From the NCBI GenBank assembly GCA_965153355.1, contig OZ231126.1:49662001-49726000 (forward strand): a DNA stretch of 64,000 nt, given 5' to 3'. The notes under the pieces were generated by a model, which saw only the letters and a program-made list of their open reading frames with translations, was not told where the DNA came from and ran no database searches. The position numbers and the translations under genes are program-made. Each line of letters starts with the position of its first letter. Within the stretch, counting starts at the first letter, position 1. Origin of the DNA: Flaccisagitta enflata (Eukaryota; Chaetognatha; Sagittoidea; Aphragmophora). Shown here in pieces: positions 11,430 to 24,409 of this stretch.

Positions 11430-12065
11430 GCTTATCCGTAGCAAAGAGCATCGGCACTGGATGTTAGCTTGTCACGTTCTTATCGGTCATCGAACGCCTT
11501 TTCGGATTCGTAAACAAATTCTTTCCGCCTGAATTATTTACCAATTTGTGTTCGTGAAAATGCCTTTCATGATCAAAAGCATGCGGATTTCTGACTTGAC
11601 AAGAAGTTAACATGGACAGCTTGGACATGTTATAATTGTTTAAGTATGTAAGCACTGGTTTCATACTTTCGCTGGAATCACAAAATCATTTTAAAAAAAT
11701 CTCGCGTTCGCCGTCAGAAGAATTACACCATTTGACATAAATATGCTCCCTTTATGACAAATCTTTATTTTCAAATTTTTTTAACATTCGCGGACACTTT
11801 TAGATTTCTAGTCTCGCACAAATCCTTTCAAAGGAATCTCGATCTCGCAACTTCAACCATGTAGACCCGTAAAGAATTGTGACTTGCGTTTATGGCATAC
11901 AAAAAAGAAACTACTATGGTTTGAGCAATCACGCATTTACGCGGTATGCGGCATTTATGCGTCAAAGACAAATGAATTGTTCAATCTAACCTAAACAATT
12001 GCGCACGCGCAGATGCGTCATAGGACTTACAAACCTCCCGTATAACCTTCCTTACTTTTCAACAA
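11430..12065. other. Non-coding stretch, nothing recognised
   Basis: AT-rich sequence between microsatellites. No frame with protein-like composition and no clear repeat ends. Confidence 0.4.
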
Positions 12066-12068
12066 CGC

Positions 12069-12230
<162 letters not shown>

Positions 12231-12722
12231 TTTCCTCTCAGTATGTCACTTTTTAGGTGCGGCAAAGCACCTCTATAACTAGCTATGTCCGTTGGTCGGT
12301 CGGTTAGTTGGTCGGGTAACGCATTCGTTCGACGATCCACACGTCGCACGGTATTGGCCTACTTGGCCTTGGCTCTCCATGTTTAATGAGCCGCTTTTAT
12401 TTTTTTCTTGCTGAACAGTCAATAAATCGGCCTTTCAGCGTTTGACAGTTTCTTCGCAACTCTAGAAGAGGCCTTGTCCGTCCGCCGGTCAGTTGATCCG
12501 TTGGTCCTTCGCGGGTCATCGAGTTGAAAAGTGGGAAAGTGGTTTTAGATACTCTTTGCGCATGCTGGAATGTTGGGGGTGGGTTGGGGTTCGGATGGGA
12601 GTTGGATGCCTCTACCCACCCTGCCACAACAATGCTGTGACCTCGCGTCACTTGTCCGTGTAATAACTAATCACAGCCACTGCGATTTCATTACTCCTGC
12701 TTTACTTACTGTAATGACATGA

Positions 12723-12875
12723 AACAAGGCCGGATACACGGCAATATAGTTAAGTCGCGGACGGTTGGGCAGGAGCAGTAGTGCGAAAACCGCTCGGAAT
12801 TAAAAAAATGTGACCTACCGACTTTCCTACCGACCGACACGGCAAGTTCTAGAGTCGCGTGTCCGCGACTAAAAA
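12723..12875 (-). mobile_element. Family C short element (compact copy)
   Basis: Begins AACAAGGCCGGATACACGGC, contains GTTGGGCAGGAGCAGTAGTG, and ends with AGAGTCGCGTGTCCGCGACT followed by AAAAA. Same ends and order as the copies at 19762, 20190 and 21721. Non-coding. Confidence 0.8.
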
Positions 12876-12880
12876 CGTGG

Positions 12881-12883
<3 letters not shown>

Positions 12884-12938
<55 letters not shown>
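12884..12938. repeat. (TC)n microsatellite
   Basis: About 55 bp of TC dinucleotides. Confidence 0.95.
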
Positions 12939-12940
<2 letters not shown>

Positions 12941-13240
12941 ACAACCTACCGTGCATATTGAAGAGACCTTAAAAACTTAAAAAGTAGCTGCTGAACGATG
13001 TGTGCTCAAGCCTTGCAAAAATCAGTTTTCATTTCTATTCTTTTAGATTCTGAAGTTCATCCAATACCACTGACTTCTCTCTCAGTTCATTGCATATATG
13101 CTACTAAACACGCGCCATATCTTTGCCATAAATTGCGCACTGTGGGCCGGTGTAGAGTGATTTGCCAAACCAGAAAGCCAACGGCTCACTCTTTTGACAG
13201 ATAATGAGCGATATCAGCTACCGCGCTGCACGTGCAATAC

Positions 13241-15707
13241 GTCTAGTCGGTTACTGAAATTCTTTGATTTGACTGCTCAAGTGGCTTCCATTTTTTAATA
13301 CATGATATACTGAGCCTAAACTATAAGTTTCATCATCATAGCTTGTCAAAATCAATCGCCGATTTCACTTTATTTATCACCACTCCAAGGTGGTTGTTGT
13401 GAAAATGTTGAAATTATTGTACTTTGGGCTCAAAATCGGGCCACTTCGCTTTTGAAATTTAAACCAAAATCCATGAGATTATGAAACTAGCTCTCAAGAT
13501 CTAACCAGTAGTGCAATCCGCATGTCGCTATCATTTTTTGTTAAGATTTGAGAGCTCATCAAAGATAGAAGGGTATGAGGGTTATTTTTCCAGATGAATT
13601 GGATGGTCAATTTTGACATTTTTTACAATTTTTGATATATCTCCGCTTTGAATGGACTAATTTGGACAAAATTGGTGACCAAATTGAAGATTTTTTGATG
13701 CTTTAAATGAATCTGATAACATTTTTGATCGATATGACCCTCAAAAGTTTTAAAAGACTCAAGAAATAGGTGCTAAAAAGTAAATTTTTCGCCATATTGA
13801 CTACTTTGGTCACACGATATGGGCACTTCCAAGCTAGAAAAAGACAAAAAATCCATGCTCAAGTGGTTTCCAATTTTTAATACGTGATGCACTGAGCCTA
13901 CGCCTTGGATAAAAAAAAAGACGCACCTATCTATTAATTGATAAAACATAAAAAAAAAATAATTTTAGTTATTTTCAAGAGAGACATTTTGAAAGCTTTT
14001 CAAAAGATCTTTCATTCTAGACCAATCCCAGATCTGTATCTCAAACGGTTTGGGAGCTAGAGCTCTGCAAAAAGAAGTACTATTTTGCTAAAATGCACAT
14101 TTTTCATAGGGATTGCGAAACTGAAATAGGCAACGTTTTTACTCAAAGTGATGCCATTTCTGAACAAAAAAAGATAGCAATACCAGATTGGCGCCAAATG
14201 AAAGTACTTTCAAAGGGCTTCAAAATGATCTAAGATTTTCTATAGTTTTTGGAAGATTTATTGGCTAAATTAACCATTTAATAGTGCGTCTTTTTTTTTA
14301 TTCGCGTGGTAGAATATCAATTTCATCATCAAAGCTTGACAAAACCAATCGCTGAAATGATTCAAAAGCTTCAAAATGTAGTTTGAAATAAACTATTTAA
14401 ATACTTCATTCTTGTAACCATTAGACACTTTGGCCGAGTCTGTACAGATGTTAGCCCAGCATTTAGACTTTTTTTCTAGCTCTAACCATTTTTTTAAACA
14501 TTCATGGTAAGATCATGAGCTGTAGTTTGATTTGCTCATAGATTTTTTGTCTTTTCCTTGCTCGGTAGTGCCCAAATTGTGTGATCAAAGTAGCCAAAAT
14601 GGCGAGAAAATTTACTTTTTAGCACCTACTTCATATCATATCGATCAAAAATTTTACCAGATTCATTTAGAGCATCAAAAAATCTTCAATTTGGTCACCA
14701 ATTTTGTCCAAATTGGTCCATCCAAAGCGGAGATATATCAAAACTTGTAAAAAATGTCAAAAAAGACCACCAAATTCATTTTGTAAAATAACCCTCACAC
14801 CCTTCCATCTTTGAAGAACTCGCAAATCCTAACAAAAAATGATAGCTCCATACAGATTGTACCACTGATTAGTTCTTGAGCTCTTGTTTTTTAATCTCAT
14901 AGATTCTGGGTTAAATTTCTAAAGCAAAGTGGTTCGATTTTTAGCCCAAAATTACCAAAATTGCCAAAGAATGTCATTTTATTACACCCACTGATCTTTG
15001 AAGCTCTGCCAAATCTATATGCTTCAACATATTGTCATGCCAATTGCACCACTGGTTAGATCTTGAGCTGTAGTTTAGTTTGCTCATGGATCTTTTGTCT
15101 TTTTCTAGCTCGGAAGTGCTCAAATTGTGTGGCTAAAGTTGCCAAAATGGCGGAAAAAATTACTTTTTAGCACCTGCTTCTAGAGTCTTCCAAAAGTTTT
15201 GAGGGTCATATCGTTCAAAAATTTTACCAGATTCATTTAGAGCATCAAAAAATATTCAATTTGGTCACCAATTTCGTCCAAATTGGTCCATCCAAAGTGG
15301 AGATATATCAAAGATTGTAAAAAATATGAAAATTGACCATCAATTTCATCTGGTAAAATAACCCTCATTCCCTTCTATCTTCAAAAAGCTCTCAAATCTT
15401 AACAAAAAATGACAGCAACCTGCGGATTGCACCACTGGTAAGCTCTTGAGCTCTAGTTTCATAATCTCATGGATTTTGGGTCAAATTTCAAAAGCGAAGT
15501 GGTCTGATCTTATGCCCAAAGTGACCAAATTTCACCAAATTTCACCACAACCACCTTGGAATGGTCATAAATACAGGGAAATCGGCGGTTGGTTTTGTTA
15601 AGCTATGATGATGAAATTTAGAGTTTAGGCTCAGTACATCATGTATCAAAGATAGGAAGCCACTTGAGCAGTCAAACTAAAAATTTACAGTGGTTGACTA
15701 TTCGTAG
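13241..15707. mobile_element. Fold-back DNA element, about 2.5 kb, non-coding
   Basis: Long arms are reverse complements: TTTGACTGCTCAAGTGGCTT (about 13268) mirrors its complement (about 15660-15680), and the match continues inward for roughly 500 bp, including ACTGAGCCTAAAC and GATATATCTCCGCTTTG. Weaker similarity continues out to GTCTA / TAGAC. The word ACGTGCAATAC occurs on both flanks (13230-13240 and 15708-15718), a likely target duplication of 9-11 bp whose exact limits are ambiguous. The interior holds further copies of the same words in both directions and a nested A-tract MITE. The same core occurs in the element at 56366-59161. There is no transposase frame. Confidence 0.75.
13909..14305. 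mobile_element. Nested MITE-like element with A-tract terminal inverted repeats
   Basis: Left end ATAAAAAAAAAGACGCAC; right end GTGCGTCTTTTTTTTTTAT, its reverse complement apart from one A. The interior contains AAAGATCTTTCATTCTAG, like the fold-back element at 205-1215. It splits a copy of the larger fold-back sequence. Confidence 0.6.
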
Positions 15708-15874
15708 ACGTGCAATACCGTCAATTCCGTTCAGCATCTCTGGCTTTCTAAGCGCGCCACATCATACAGAGGATTACATAACACTCGCCTTTTATTCGCA
15801 CACGCGCCTCCATCTAAGCTACGTGGGTTGCCTTTTCGGTGCAATATGGTGTGGTGTTTTGGCGTTGACTCTTT

Positions 15875-16431
15875 TTTTAGTCACGCGCTACGCAAATCTA
15901 CACCCCGCTTTGTCCGTCCGTTCGTCCGTGCATCGGTCTTTTGGTTGGTTGATCAGTCACATTTTTTGGAAAAAAGTCGAAGAAACGAAGTTTTTCGGCT
16001 TTTTTTTTTTTTTTTTGGAAAAAAGTCAAAAAAACGAAGTTCTTTCAGCTTTTTGAGACCAGCAGAATTTTTTGGAATTCCCCTTTTTCTCATGAAGCGC
16101 TTGTGGAAGTTGTTGGGGCTGAATGGGACTACGCATGAAATTATAAGCTAAACAACACCAAACTTTTCTCTTTCAGATGGCGCCATTTTTCCTTATTGTT
16201 CGCATTTTTCATAAAGATCAATATTTTTCATTGATCCTAATTTCGGGCACTCTGTAACAGAAAAGGAAAAACGACAACCTGCTCTGTCCGTCGGTCCGTT
16301 GGTCCGTCCGTCGGTCATGCTTAGCTTTTTTCGGCATTTACAGGCGGTTTTAGGGTTACTGCTCCTGCCCAACTGCTTGGTTGGTCAATTTCATCACTGC
16401 CCCTGCCCACCCGCACGCGACTATGGTAGCC

Positions 16432-16475
<44 letters not shown>

Positions 16476-16503
16476 GGGGTAGCCGTTTATCCGGCCTTGT
16501 TCT
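15875..16503 (+). mobile_element. Family C copy, interrupted
   Basis: A family C left end (TTTTTAGTCACGCGCTACGC, then ACACCCCGCTTTGTCCG) is followed by unrelated sequence (about 15960-16250, which has an inverted copy near 23590-23860). A second TCCG tract and a family C right half follow, with GCCCCTGCCCACCCGCACGCG, a TC microsatellite at 16434-16475 and the end ATCCGGCCTTGTT. This is a composite or a nested insertion. Confidence 0.6.
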
Positions 16504-17315
16504 ATCACGCCGTATTCTTCTTTTTGTCGTGTTGTGCTATTATTTGGGCTTTCCACTTTATCACAAACTCTGATGTAAAGTTTTCCCTGAGGTGGATTGT
16601 GGTCAGGCAACTTGCCATTCGTCATCCCAGACATTTCTAGATGTGTCCGTCAGGAACGCATCTCTGTATTTATTTGCGGTATTTGTTTTCATCCTCCAAT
16701 TCTACTAAAAACAGTGACTTGAGCAATTGATCTTTTTTCTTCAAATGTAGATTGAAGCCAAACTACTTGACGCCTGTAGCTATTAGCTAATATTACGCAC
16801 AAGTTAATGCAAGAATACACTCTTTAAGGTTTTGTTTCAGAATTTGATTATATTTTTTGGTTCTAGAACTATGCATTTGAAAAAAAAAAAAACATACTGT
16901 ATAATTAACCAAGTTCATCACCAATTTCATTTTTTTCTGACACGTTTCCACACATATACGTCATCGCTTCCTCATGTTTCTCCTGCTGTTATTGACTCAA
17001 TTCCTTTACCTCTTTTTTTTCTGTTGCCAATATTTTCTTGTTGCTTTCTCGACGCTCTCGGCTGTGTTTATTTGCGGTATTTGTTTTCATCTTGAGGAAG
17101 AAGAAGAAGAAGATTCTCCTCGTCTTTCCATTCTGTTTTATTTTGCGGTTCTGCCAATTTTGTCAGCGTCTGTCAGTTTCTGCGACTGCGATTGTCGACG
17201 ATTCTGACGTTTTATGTCATGGCCTCCTTTTGTTTTGCGCGGAAAGATTGAAACGTTGAATCTATCGGCGATTTATTCAGCCGGAAAAAAAAACCGCGCA
17301 ATGATACAAAAGAAT
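16504..17315. other. Non-coding stretch, nothing recognised
   Basis: Contains a repeated word TATTTGCGGTATTTGTTTTCAT (about 16668 and 17066) and a short AAG run (17096-17113). No supported exon. Confidence 0.4.
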
Positions 17316-17517
17316 AACAAGGCCAACACCTATAAGTCGCGTGCGAGACTTACAGATTGACTTAGAATGACTTAGAATGACTTAGAATAACTTGGTATAC
17401 CCTAAAATGACTTAAATGACTTAAAGAAATTGATGAAAAACAAGGCCAACACCTATAAGTCGCGTGCAGGACAAAAATAACTGAACTGACCTGACTCCTT
17501 ATTGTATCTTTTTATCG

Positions 17518-18165
17518 AAAATCAGACTTAAACGCAACCCAAAACAGACCCAAACCAGACTCAAACCAGACTCAAACCAGACTCAAACCAGACTCAAACC
17601 AGACTCAAACCAGACTCAAACCAGAATTAAACCAGACCGAAAACAGACCTAAATCAGACATAAACCAGACATAAACCAGATTTAAGCCAGACTCAAACCA
17701 GACTCAAACCAGACTCAATCCAGACTCAAACCAGACTCAAACCAGACTCAAACCAGACTCAATCCAGACTCAAAACCAGACTCAAACCAGACTCAAACCA
17801 GACTCAAACCAGACTCAAACCAGACTCAAACCAGACTTAAACCAGACTTAAACCAGGTTCAAACCAGGCTCAAACCAGGCTCAAACCAGACTCAAACCAG
17901 ACCAAAACCAGACCGAAACCAGACCTAAATCAGACCTAAGTCAAATATAAACCAGACAAAAACCAGACATACACCAGACCTAAACCAGACCTAACCCAGA
18001 CCTAGACCAGACATTAATCAGACATGAACCAGTCTTAAACCAGACTTAAACCAGACTTTAACCAGACTTAAACCATACTTAAACCAGACTTAAACCAGAC
18101 TTAAACCAGACTTAAACCAGACTTAAACCATACTTAAACCATACTTATCTTTAATATCATTTTAA
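17518..18165. repeat. 11-bp minisatellite (CAGACTCAAAC)n
   Basis: About 55-60 tandem copies of an 11-bp unit with consensus CAGACTCAAAC. Variants with CAGACTTAAAC are clustered toward the right end. Confidence 0.93.
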
Positions 18166-18424
18166 CCAGCAGACTTAAACCATTAGACCAGCAGACTTAA
18201 CCCATTAGATTTAAACCAGCAGACTTAAACCAGCAGATTTAAACCAGCAGACTTTAACCAGCAGACTTAACCCATTAGATTTAAACCAGCAGACTTAAAC
18301 CAGCAGATTTAAACCAGCAGATTTAAACCAGCAGACTTTAACCATCAGACTTTACCCAGCAGACTTTAACCAGCAGACTTTAACCAGCAGACTTAAACCA
18401 GCAGACTTTAACCAGCAGACTTTA
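18166..18424. repeat. ~14-bp minisatellite (CAGCAGACTTAAAC)n
   Basis: About 18 copies of a 13-14 bp unit that looks like the neighbouring 11-bp unit with an extra CAG, so it probably arose from it. Confidence 0.88.
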
Positions 18425-19280
18425 ACCAAAAATGACCAAAAATGACCAAAAATGACCAAAATGACCAAAAATGACCAAAAATGACCAAAAATGACCAAAA
18501 ATGACCAAAAATGACCAAAATGACCAAAATGACCAAAGATGACCAAAAATGACCAAAATGACCAAAATGACCAAAATGACCAAAAATGACCAAAAAGACC
18601 AAAAATTACCAAAAATTACCAAAAATGATCAAAATGATCAAAATGACCAAATGACCAAAATGACCAAAAAAAAAAAATGACCAAAAATGACCAAATGACC
18701 AAAATGACCAAAAATGACCAAAAATGACCAAAAATGACCAAAAATGACTGACAATGATCAAAATGATCAAAATGATCAAAATGACCAAAAATGACCGAAA
18801 ATGACCAAAAATGACCAAAAATGACCAAAATGACCAAAACGACCAAAACGACCAAAAATGACTAAAAATGACTAAAAATGACCAAAAATGACCAAAAATG
18901 ACCCAAAATGACCAATATGACTAAAATGACCAAAATGACCAAAAATGATCATAAATGACCAAAAATGATCATAAATGACCAAAAATGACCAAAAATGATC
19001 ACAAATGATCACAAATGGCCAAAAATGACCAAAATGACCAAAATGACCAAAATGATCATAATGACCAAAAATGACCAAGAATGACCAAAATGACCAAAAA
19101 TGACCAAAAATAATCAGAAATAATCAAAAATAATAAAAAATAATAAAAAATGACCAAAAATGACCAAAAATGACCAAAATGACCAAAATGACCAAAATGA
19201 CCAAAATGACCAAAACTGACCAAAACTGACCAAAAATAACCAAAAATGACTAAAAGCAACCAATAATTCCCAAAAACAAC
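18425..19280. repeat. 9-11-bp minisatellite (ATGACCAAAA)n
   Basis: About 80 copies of ATGACCAAAA with length variation in the A-run and substitutions (GATCAAA, GACTAAA). Stop-free frames on the minus strand encode low-complexity WSFLVIFGHF-like repeats and are not genes. Confidence 0.93.
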
Positions 19281-19426
19281 AAAAAAATGACTCAAAATAA
19301 CTCCAGACGACCCAAAAAGACGAAAAAAAGCAAAGTGTTACGGACCGACCGACAGACCGACCGACCGACTGACTGACCGACTGACCGACGGAGCGGGTTG
19401 TAGAGTCGCGTGCACGCGACTAAAAA

Positions 19427-19500
19427 GTGTTACGGACTGACAGACCGACGGACAGACCGACGGACAAAGCGGGGCATAGAGTCGCGTGCACGCGACTAAA
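19427..19500 (-). repeat. Partial family C 3' end, tandem to the giant copy
   Basis: GACGGACAAAGCGGGGCATAG followed by the same 18-bp palindrome and A5. Only the terminal ~70 bp is present, consistent with tandem duplication of the end. Confidence 0.7.
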
Positions 19501-19557
19501 AACAGAGAGAGAAAAAAAAGCGTAAAAAAAAAAGGAAGAAGATAAAGCAAACAAGTA

Positions 19558-19757
19558 CAGTTACACGCCGCTATAACGGATCCGAGAGTAACGAAATTGC
19601 GCTTATAGCGGATATAAAACTTGGGTCCTTTCCATTCATTTACTTTGGATTTCTTTATTGGCAGTAACATTATGACAGAAATCCGCCTAAAATAGATCAA
19701 ATTTGTTGGTCCCTTGGAATCCGTTATTGTGACCTTTTTGTGGGGTTTAACGGTTTG
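19558..19757. mobile_element. Degenerate pogo/Tigger-like MITE
   Basis: Left part ACAGTTACACGCCGCTATAAC; right part GGAATCCGTTATTGTGACC then GGGGTTTAACGG. It resembles the cleaner copy at 44073-44249 (ends of CAGTTGAACCCCGCT type). Much decayed. Confidence 0.45.
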
Positions 19758-19761
19758 AAAT

Positions 19762-19927
19762 AACAAGGCCGGATACACGGCCAATACCAGTCGCGGAGAG
19801 TGGGCAGGGGCGGAAATGCGTGTTTTCCCACTTTCCGACTCGATCACCACGGACCGACCAACCAACCGACCGACCAACCAACGGACGGACAAAGCCTCTT
19901 ATAGAGTCGCTAGTCCGCGACTAAAAA
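19762..19927 (-). mobile_element. Family C short element (complete compact copy, 166 bp)
   Basis: AACAAGGCCGGATACACGGC at the start, then AGTGGGCAGGGGCGGAAATG, a GACCGACCAACC tetranucleotide tract, and GAGTCGCTAGTCCGCGACT plus A5 at the end. This is the best reference copy for the family ends. Confidence 0.82.
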
Positions 19928-20068
19928 GCAAAATGAAAATCTCTAACAATCTCATGAAAACAGGAGCAGTAAATTAACACGAAGAACGATCATCAACGTG
20001 TTTCCCGTCGCCTTTTTATATCATTCCAAACGTCCTACTGTAACATGAAAAGCTGACGAACATGCAAC

Positions 20069-20101
20069 ATGTACATGTACATGTACATGTACATGTACAT
20101 G
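20069..20101. repeat. (TACATG)n microsatellite
   Basis: Five to six hexamers of the palindromic unit ACATGT. Confidence 0.9.
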
Positions 20102-20189
20102 CTGCATGTACATGCTGTGAAGGACAAACCGCTCTGCATATCTTGTTCAATGATACATGCTGCTACACGTTACACGCTACATGTGCCTC

Positions 20190-20399
20190 TTTTTAGTCGC
20201 GTGCTACGCGACTCTACACCCCGCTATGTTTGTCCGTCGGTTGGTCGGTCGGTCTGTCCCCTTTTTTACTTTTTCGGCGTTTTTTTTGCTTTTGAGCTCA
20301 CCGCTTCTGCCCAAATGCCCAAGACCCCCAAGTGACTTTTTCTATCAATGCCCCTGCCCACCCGCACGCGACTGGGGTAGCCGTGAATCCGGCCTTGTT
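20190..20399 (+). mobile_element. Family C short element (complete copy, 210 bp)
   Basis: TTTTTAGTCGCGTGCTACGCGACT palindrome region at the left, a TCGG tract, CTGCCCAAATGCCC, then GCCCCTGCCCACCCGCACGCG and the end GAATCCGGCCTTGTT. Opposite orientation to the 19762 copy. Confidence 0.82.
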
Positions 20400-20625
20400 C
20401 CTTTCCTCACCACTCGTCGTGGTTTAAGCCCCAGAAGACAAATTGTGAGAATAACGAAGATGGAATATCGACGATAACAAATTCACGGATTCATTAGTCA
20501 CGGTTTTCTTCATCACCAAGAAAGGCTTTGCCAGCCTACCAACCAGTTTCCTTTCCATTTCCTCTCGATTTGCAATGATTGTTTTCTTTATTCTCTTCGT
20601 TGGTTTGTCTGTCTCTGTCTCTCTG

Positions 20626-20629
<4 letters not shown>

Positions 20630-20668
<39 letters not shown>
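20630..20668. repeat. (TC)n microsatellite
   Basis: About 38 bp of TC dinucleotides. Confidence 0.93.
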
Positions 20669-21717
<1,049 letters not shown>

Positions 21718-21720
21718 GTT

Positions 21721-21934
21721 TCTAGTCGCGTGCTACGCGACTATAAGACCCGCTGTGTCGGAGCGTCGATCCGTCGGTCCGTCCGTCGGTCCGTCCGTCC
21801 GTCCGTCACACTTTACTTTTTTGGGGGTTTTGCGGTTTTTGGCCTCACTGTTCCTGCCCAAATGATCTGGTGACCTCAATTACAGCCCCTGCCCACCCGC
21901 ACGCGACTGGGGTAGCCGTGTATCCGGCCTTGTT
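21721..21934 (+). mobile_element. Family C short element (complete copy)
   Basis: TAGTCGCGTGCTACGCGACT at the left, (TCCG)n, CTGCCCAAATGATC, GCCCCTGCCCACCCGCACGCG and GTATCCGGCCTTGTT at the right. Confidence 0.82.
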
Positions 21935-22605
21935 GAAGAAGAGTGCAACAATGCAACTTTTGTGGCGTAAAATGATGAAGAAGTCTAATTGGTTTAAAGC
22001 CTCATAAATCATCAAATCTGGGACCACCGTTTGCAATATTCATCGTCCAGGAAGAACCATTTCGAAAAATCTCATAAACGATGAATCGATTATGACTTTT
22101 TAACGATTTTCTTTTTACCATTTAACTATTCAATTGTTGTTTTGATCCATACCCAACATCCATAACCCATTTTAGAAGCGGTCTTTCTATATTTTCTCTA
22201 CACCCAAACATTGTTCCATCATGAACATCTTGAAACTTAAATTTCTCGCCTTCATGTTTTCATACAATTTTTCGTACTATCACCATTTCTACCCGAGAAC
22301 GCATCCATGTCAACCATAAATGTGATTTGGTTGAGAACATTTTCCTTCTCGTTCCTTCCTGATTCTTTTTCGTCTCTTCTTTTTTCTCTCCTAAAAATAA
22401 ACGAATGATTTCGTCCCCCAAAGAAAACAAATGGCGTCTTAATCGCTTTTTTCTTTCGTTTGGATTTTTCCCTTTTTTATGCAGCGGCCCTGCTTTGGCG
22501 CATGTCATGGCATTAGAAAAGTTTAAGACTTAAATACTAAGTGTTACAACTGTTACATTATTCTCTTTTTTTGTTTTCAGCCAATTTTTCTGTGTCCCTG
22601 TTTTG
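21935..22605. other. Non-coding stretch, nothing recognised
   Basis: No supported gene or exon. AT-rich with T-runs. Confidence 0.4.
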
Positions 22606-22609
22606 AGCG

Positions 22610-22722
22610 AACTGAACAATCGCGTGCGTTGGGCAGGGGCTGTAAACATCAAAAGTGGACAGACAGATAGACAGACCAGAATGACCAAAAAGTGCCTGAT
22701 GGAGTCGCGTGTATTTGACTAA
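22610..22722 (-). mobile_element. Degenerate family C fragment
   Basis: GTGCGTTGGGCAGGGGCTGTAA, a GACAGACAGATAGACAGACC tract and GGAGTCGCGTGTATTTGACTAAA keep the order of the family with the palindrome destroyed. Confidence 0.55.
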
Positions 22723-23152
22723 ATCGACCTTCTAAAAATGCGATGACAAAGTATTGGCAACGGGTACATCGGTCCATTCACAGTTGAGAATGTTTGTTTT
22801 CCTCCTTCATTATTCCGTCTCTGTCGTTTCTATGCGTCTGAATACATTTGATGGTCGTTTGTTGGGTCTTGTTTATTTATTTGCTTGTTTCCTTTTAGCT
22901 TACCAGTTTTTTTTCTCTCGTTATTTGTCAGCTGTAACAAGAATGTGGCAGCCCTCTTTGGTCATAACACTCTTAAAAAGCCTTAGTACGAATATATCAT
23001 GTATTGAAGCTTGAATGTTTTCTAAGTCAGACCAAGTGAAAGTCTGAGGCCTGTGTCTTAGCCTTTCAATTTTAAACTTGGAGCTTTGCATATCCATGCA
23101 CCAAATACCAATAAAGGCGGCTAATCGCCGTAGGAAAAAAGTCGTAAATGTC

Positions 23153-23580
<428 letters not shown>

Positions 23581-23589
23581 CTTCAATTA

Positions 23590-23950
23590 ACTCGATTCCG
23601 CGTTTTTGGGAAAAATGCGAAAAAAGCGAAAAAATATAAAAAGATTTAAAAAATCATAGCTCCAAAATTATCGATCGCACAGAGTTCTGCTTAGCGTCAT
23701 CTGAAAGAGGAGAATTAGATCTTTCTTAGCTATTAATTTCATGCGTAGTACCAATTGGCCCCAAAAGCTTACCAACTTTCCCAAACGCTTCATGAGAAAA
23801 AGGGAAATCCAAAAAACTCTGCAGGACTCAAAAAGACCGAAGGGACTTCGTCTCTTCGACTTTTCAATTTTAAACTTGGAGCTTTTCAATTTTAAACTTG
23901 GAGCTTTGCATATCCATGCACCAAATACAAACATATTTAAGAGAGGAAAC
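23590..23950. repeat. Dispersed repeat, inverted relative to 15955-16160
   Basis: ATTTCATGCGTAGTACCAAT and CGCTTCATGAGAAAAAGGGA here match the reverse complement of sequence at about 16070-16145. A word TTTTAAACTTGGAGCTTTGC is shared with 23060-23100 and is duplicated locally (23868 and 23889). Confidence 0.6.
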
Positions 23951-24057
23951 GCCTAACTGTTGAGTCTGCCTTGACTAAGGTTTCATTACAGTGAAGTGAA
24001 ACTTTCCCTCTTTAGCTTTCTCCATCACATCGGCTACTGACATCACAGATTATTACC

Positions 24058-24409
24058 TTTTTAGTCGCGCTCTACACCCCGCTTTGTCCGTCCATCTGTC
24101 AGTTGGTTGGTTGGTTGGTTGGTTGGTTGGTCGGTCAGTCGGTTGGTCGGTCGGTCGGTCAGTCGGTCGGTCGGTTGGTCTGTCGGTCGGTCGGTCGGTC
24201 GGTCGGTTGGTTGGTTGGTCGGTTGGTCGGTCGGTCGGTTGGTCCGCTGGTTGGTTGGTTAATCGGTCCGTCACACTTTTACTTTTTTTTTTATCAATTT
24301 TATTTCTTTAAGTCATTTAAAGTCATTTAAAAGTATACTGAGTCATTCTAAGTCATTCTAAGTCAATCTGTAAGTCTCGCAGGCGACTTATAGGTGTTGG
24401 CCTTGTTTT
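24058..24409 (+). mobile_element. Family C element, subtype with GTCATTCTAA repeats
   Basis: TTTTTAGTCGCGCTCTACACC start, a 150-bp TTGG/TCGG tract (24100-24265), then AAGTCATTTA and AGTCATTCTA repeats and the end GGCGACTTATAGGTGTTGGC plus CTTGTT. This is the compact form of the giant copy at 17316-19426, in opposite orientation. Confidence 0.72.

Larger units (their letters stand above)
17316..19426 (-). mobile_element. Giant family C element expanded by minisatellites (2.1 kb)
   Basis: Starts AACAAGGCCAACACCTATAAGTCGCG, has GACTTAGAAT repeats, and ends ~2.1 kb later with ACCGACCGAC repeats and the 18-bp palindrome AGTCGCGTGCACGCGACT plus A5. These ends match a compact 0.35-kb copy in reverse at 24058-24409. 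In between lie three successive minisatellites (listed separately). A second AACAAGGCC start near 17434 shows an internal duplication. Confidence 0.65.

Noticed and set aside
18352-19295. Minus-strand frames rich in WSFLVIFGHF
   Set aside because: Produced by the ATGACCAAAA minisatellite; several frames are open at once and no start, splice or domain signal exists.
19405-19426. Helitron 3' end (hairpin followed by CTRR)
   Set aside because: The palindrome runs right into CTAAAAA without the usual ~10-base gap and there is no TC 5' end; left as an open alternative for family C rather than claimed.
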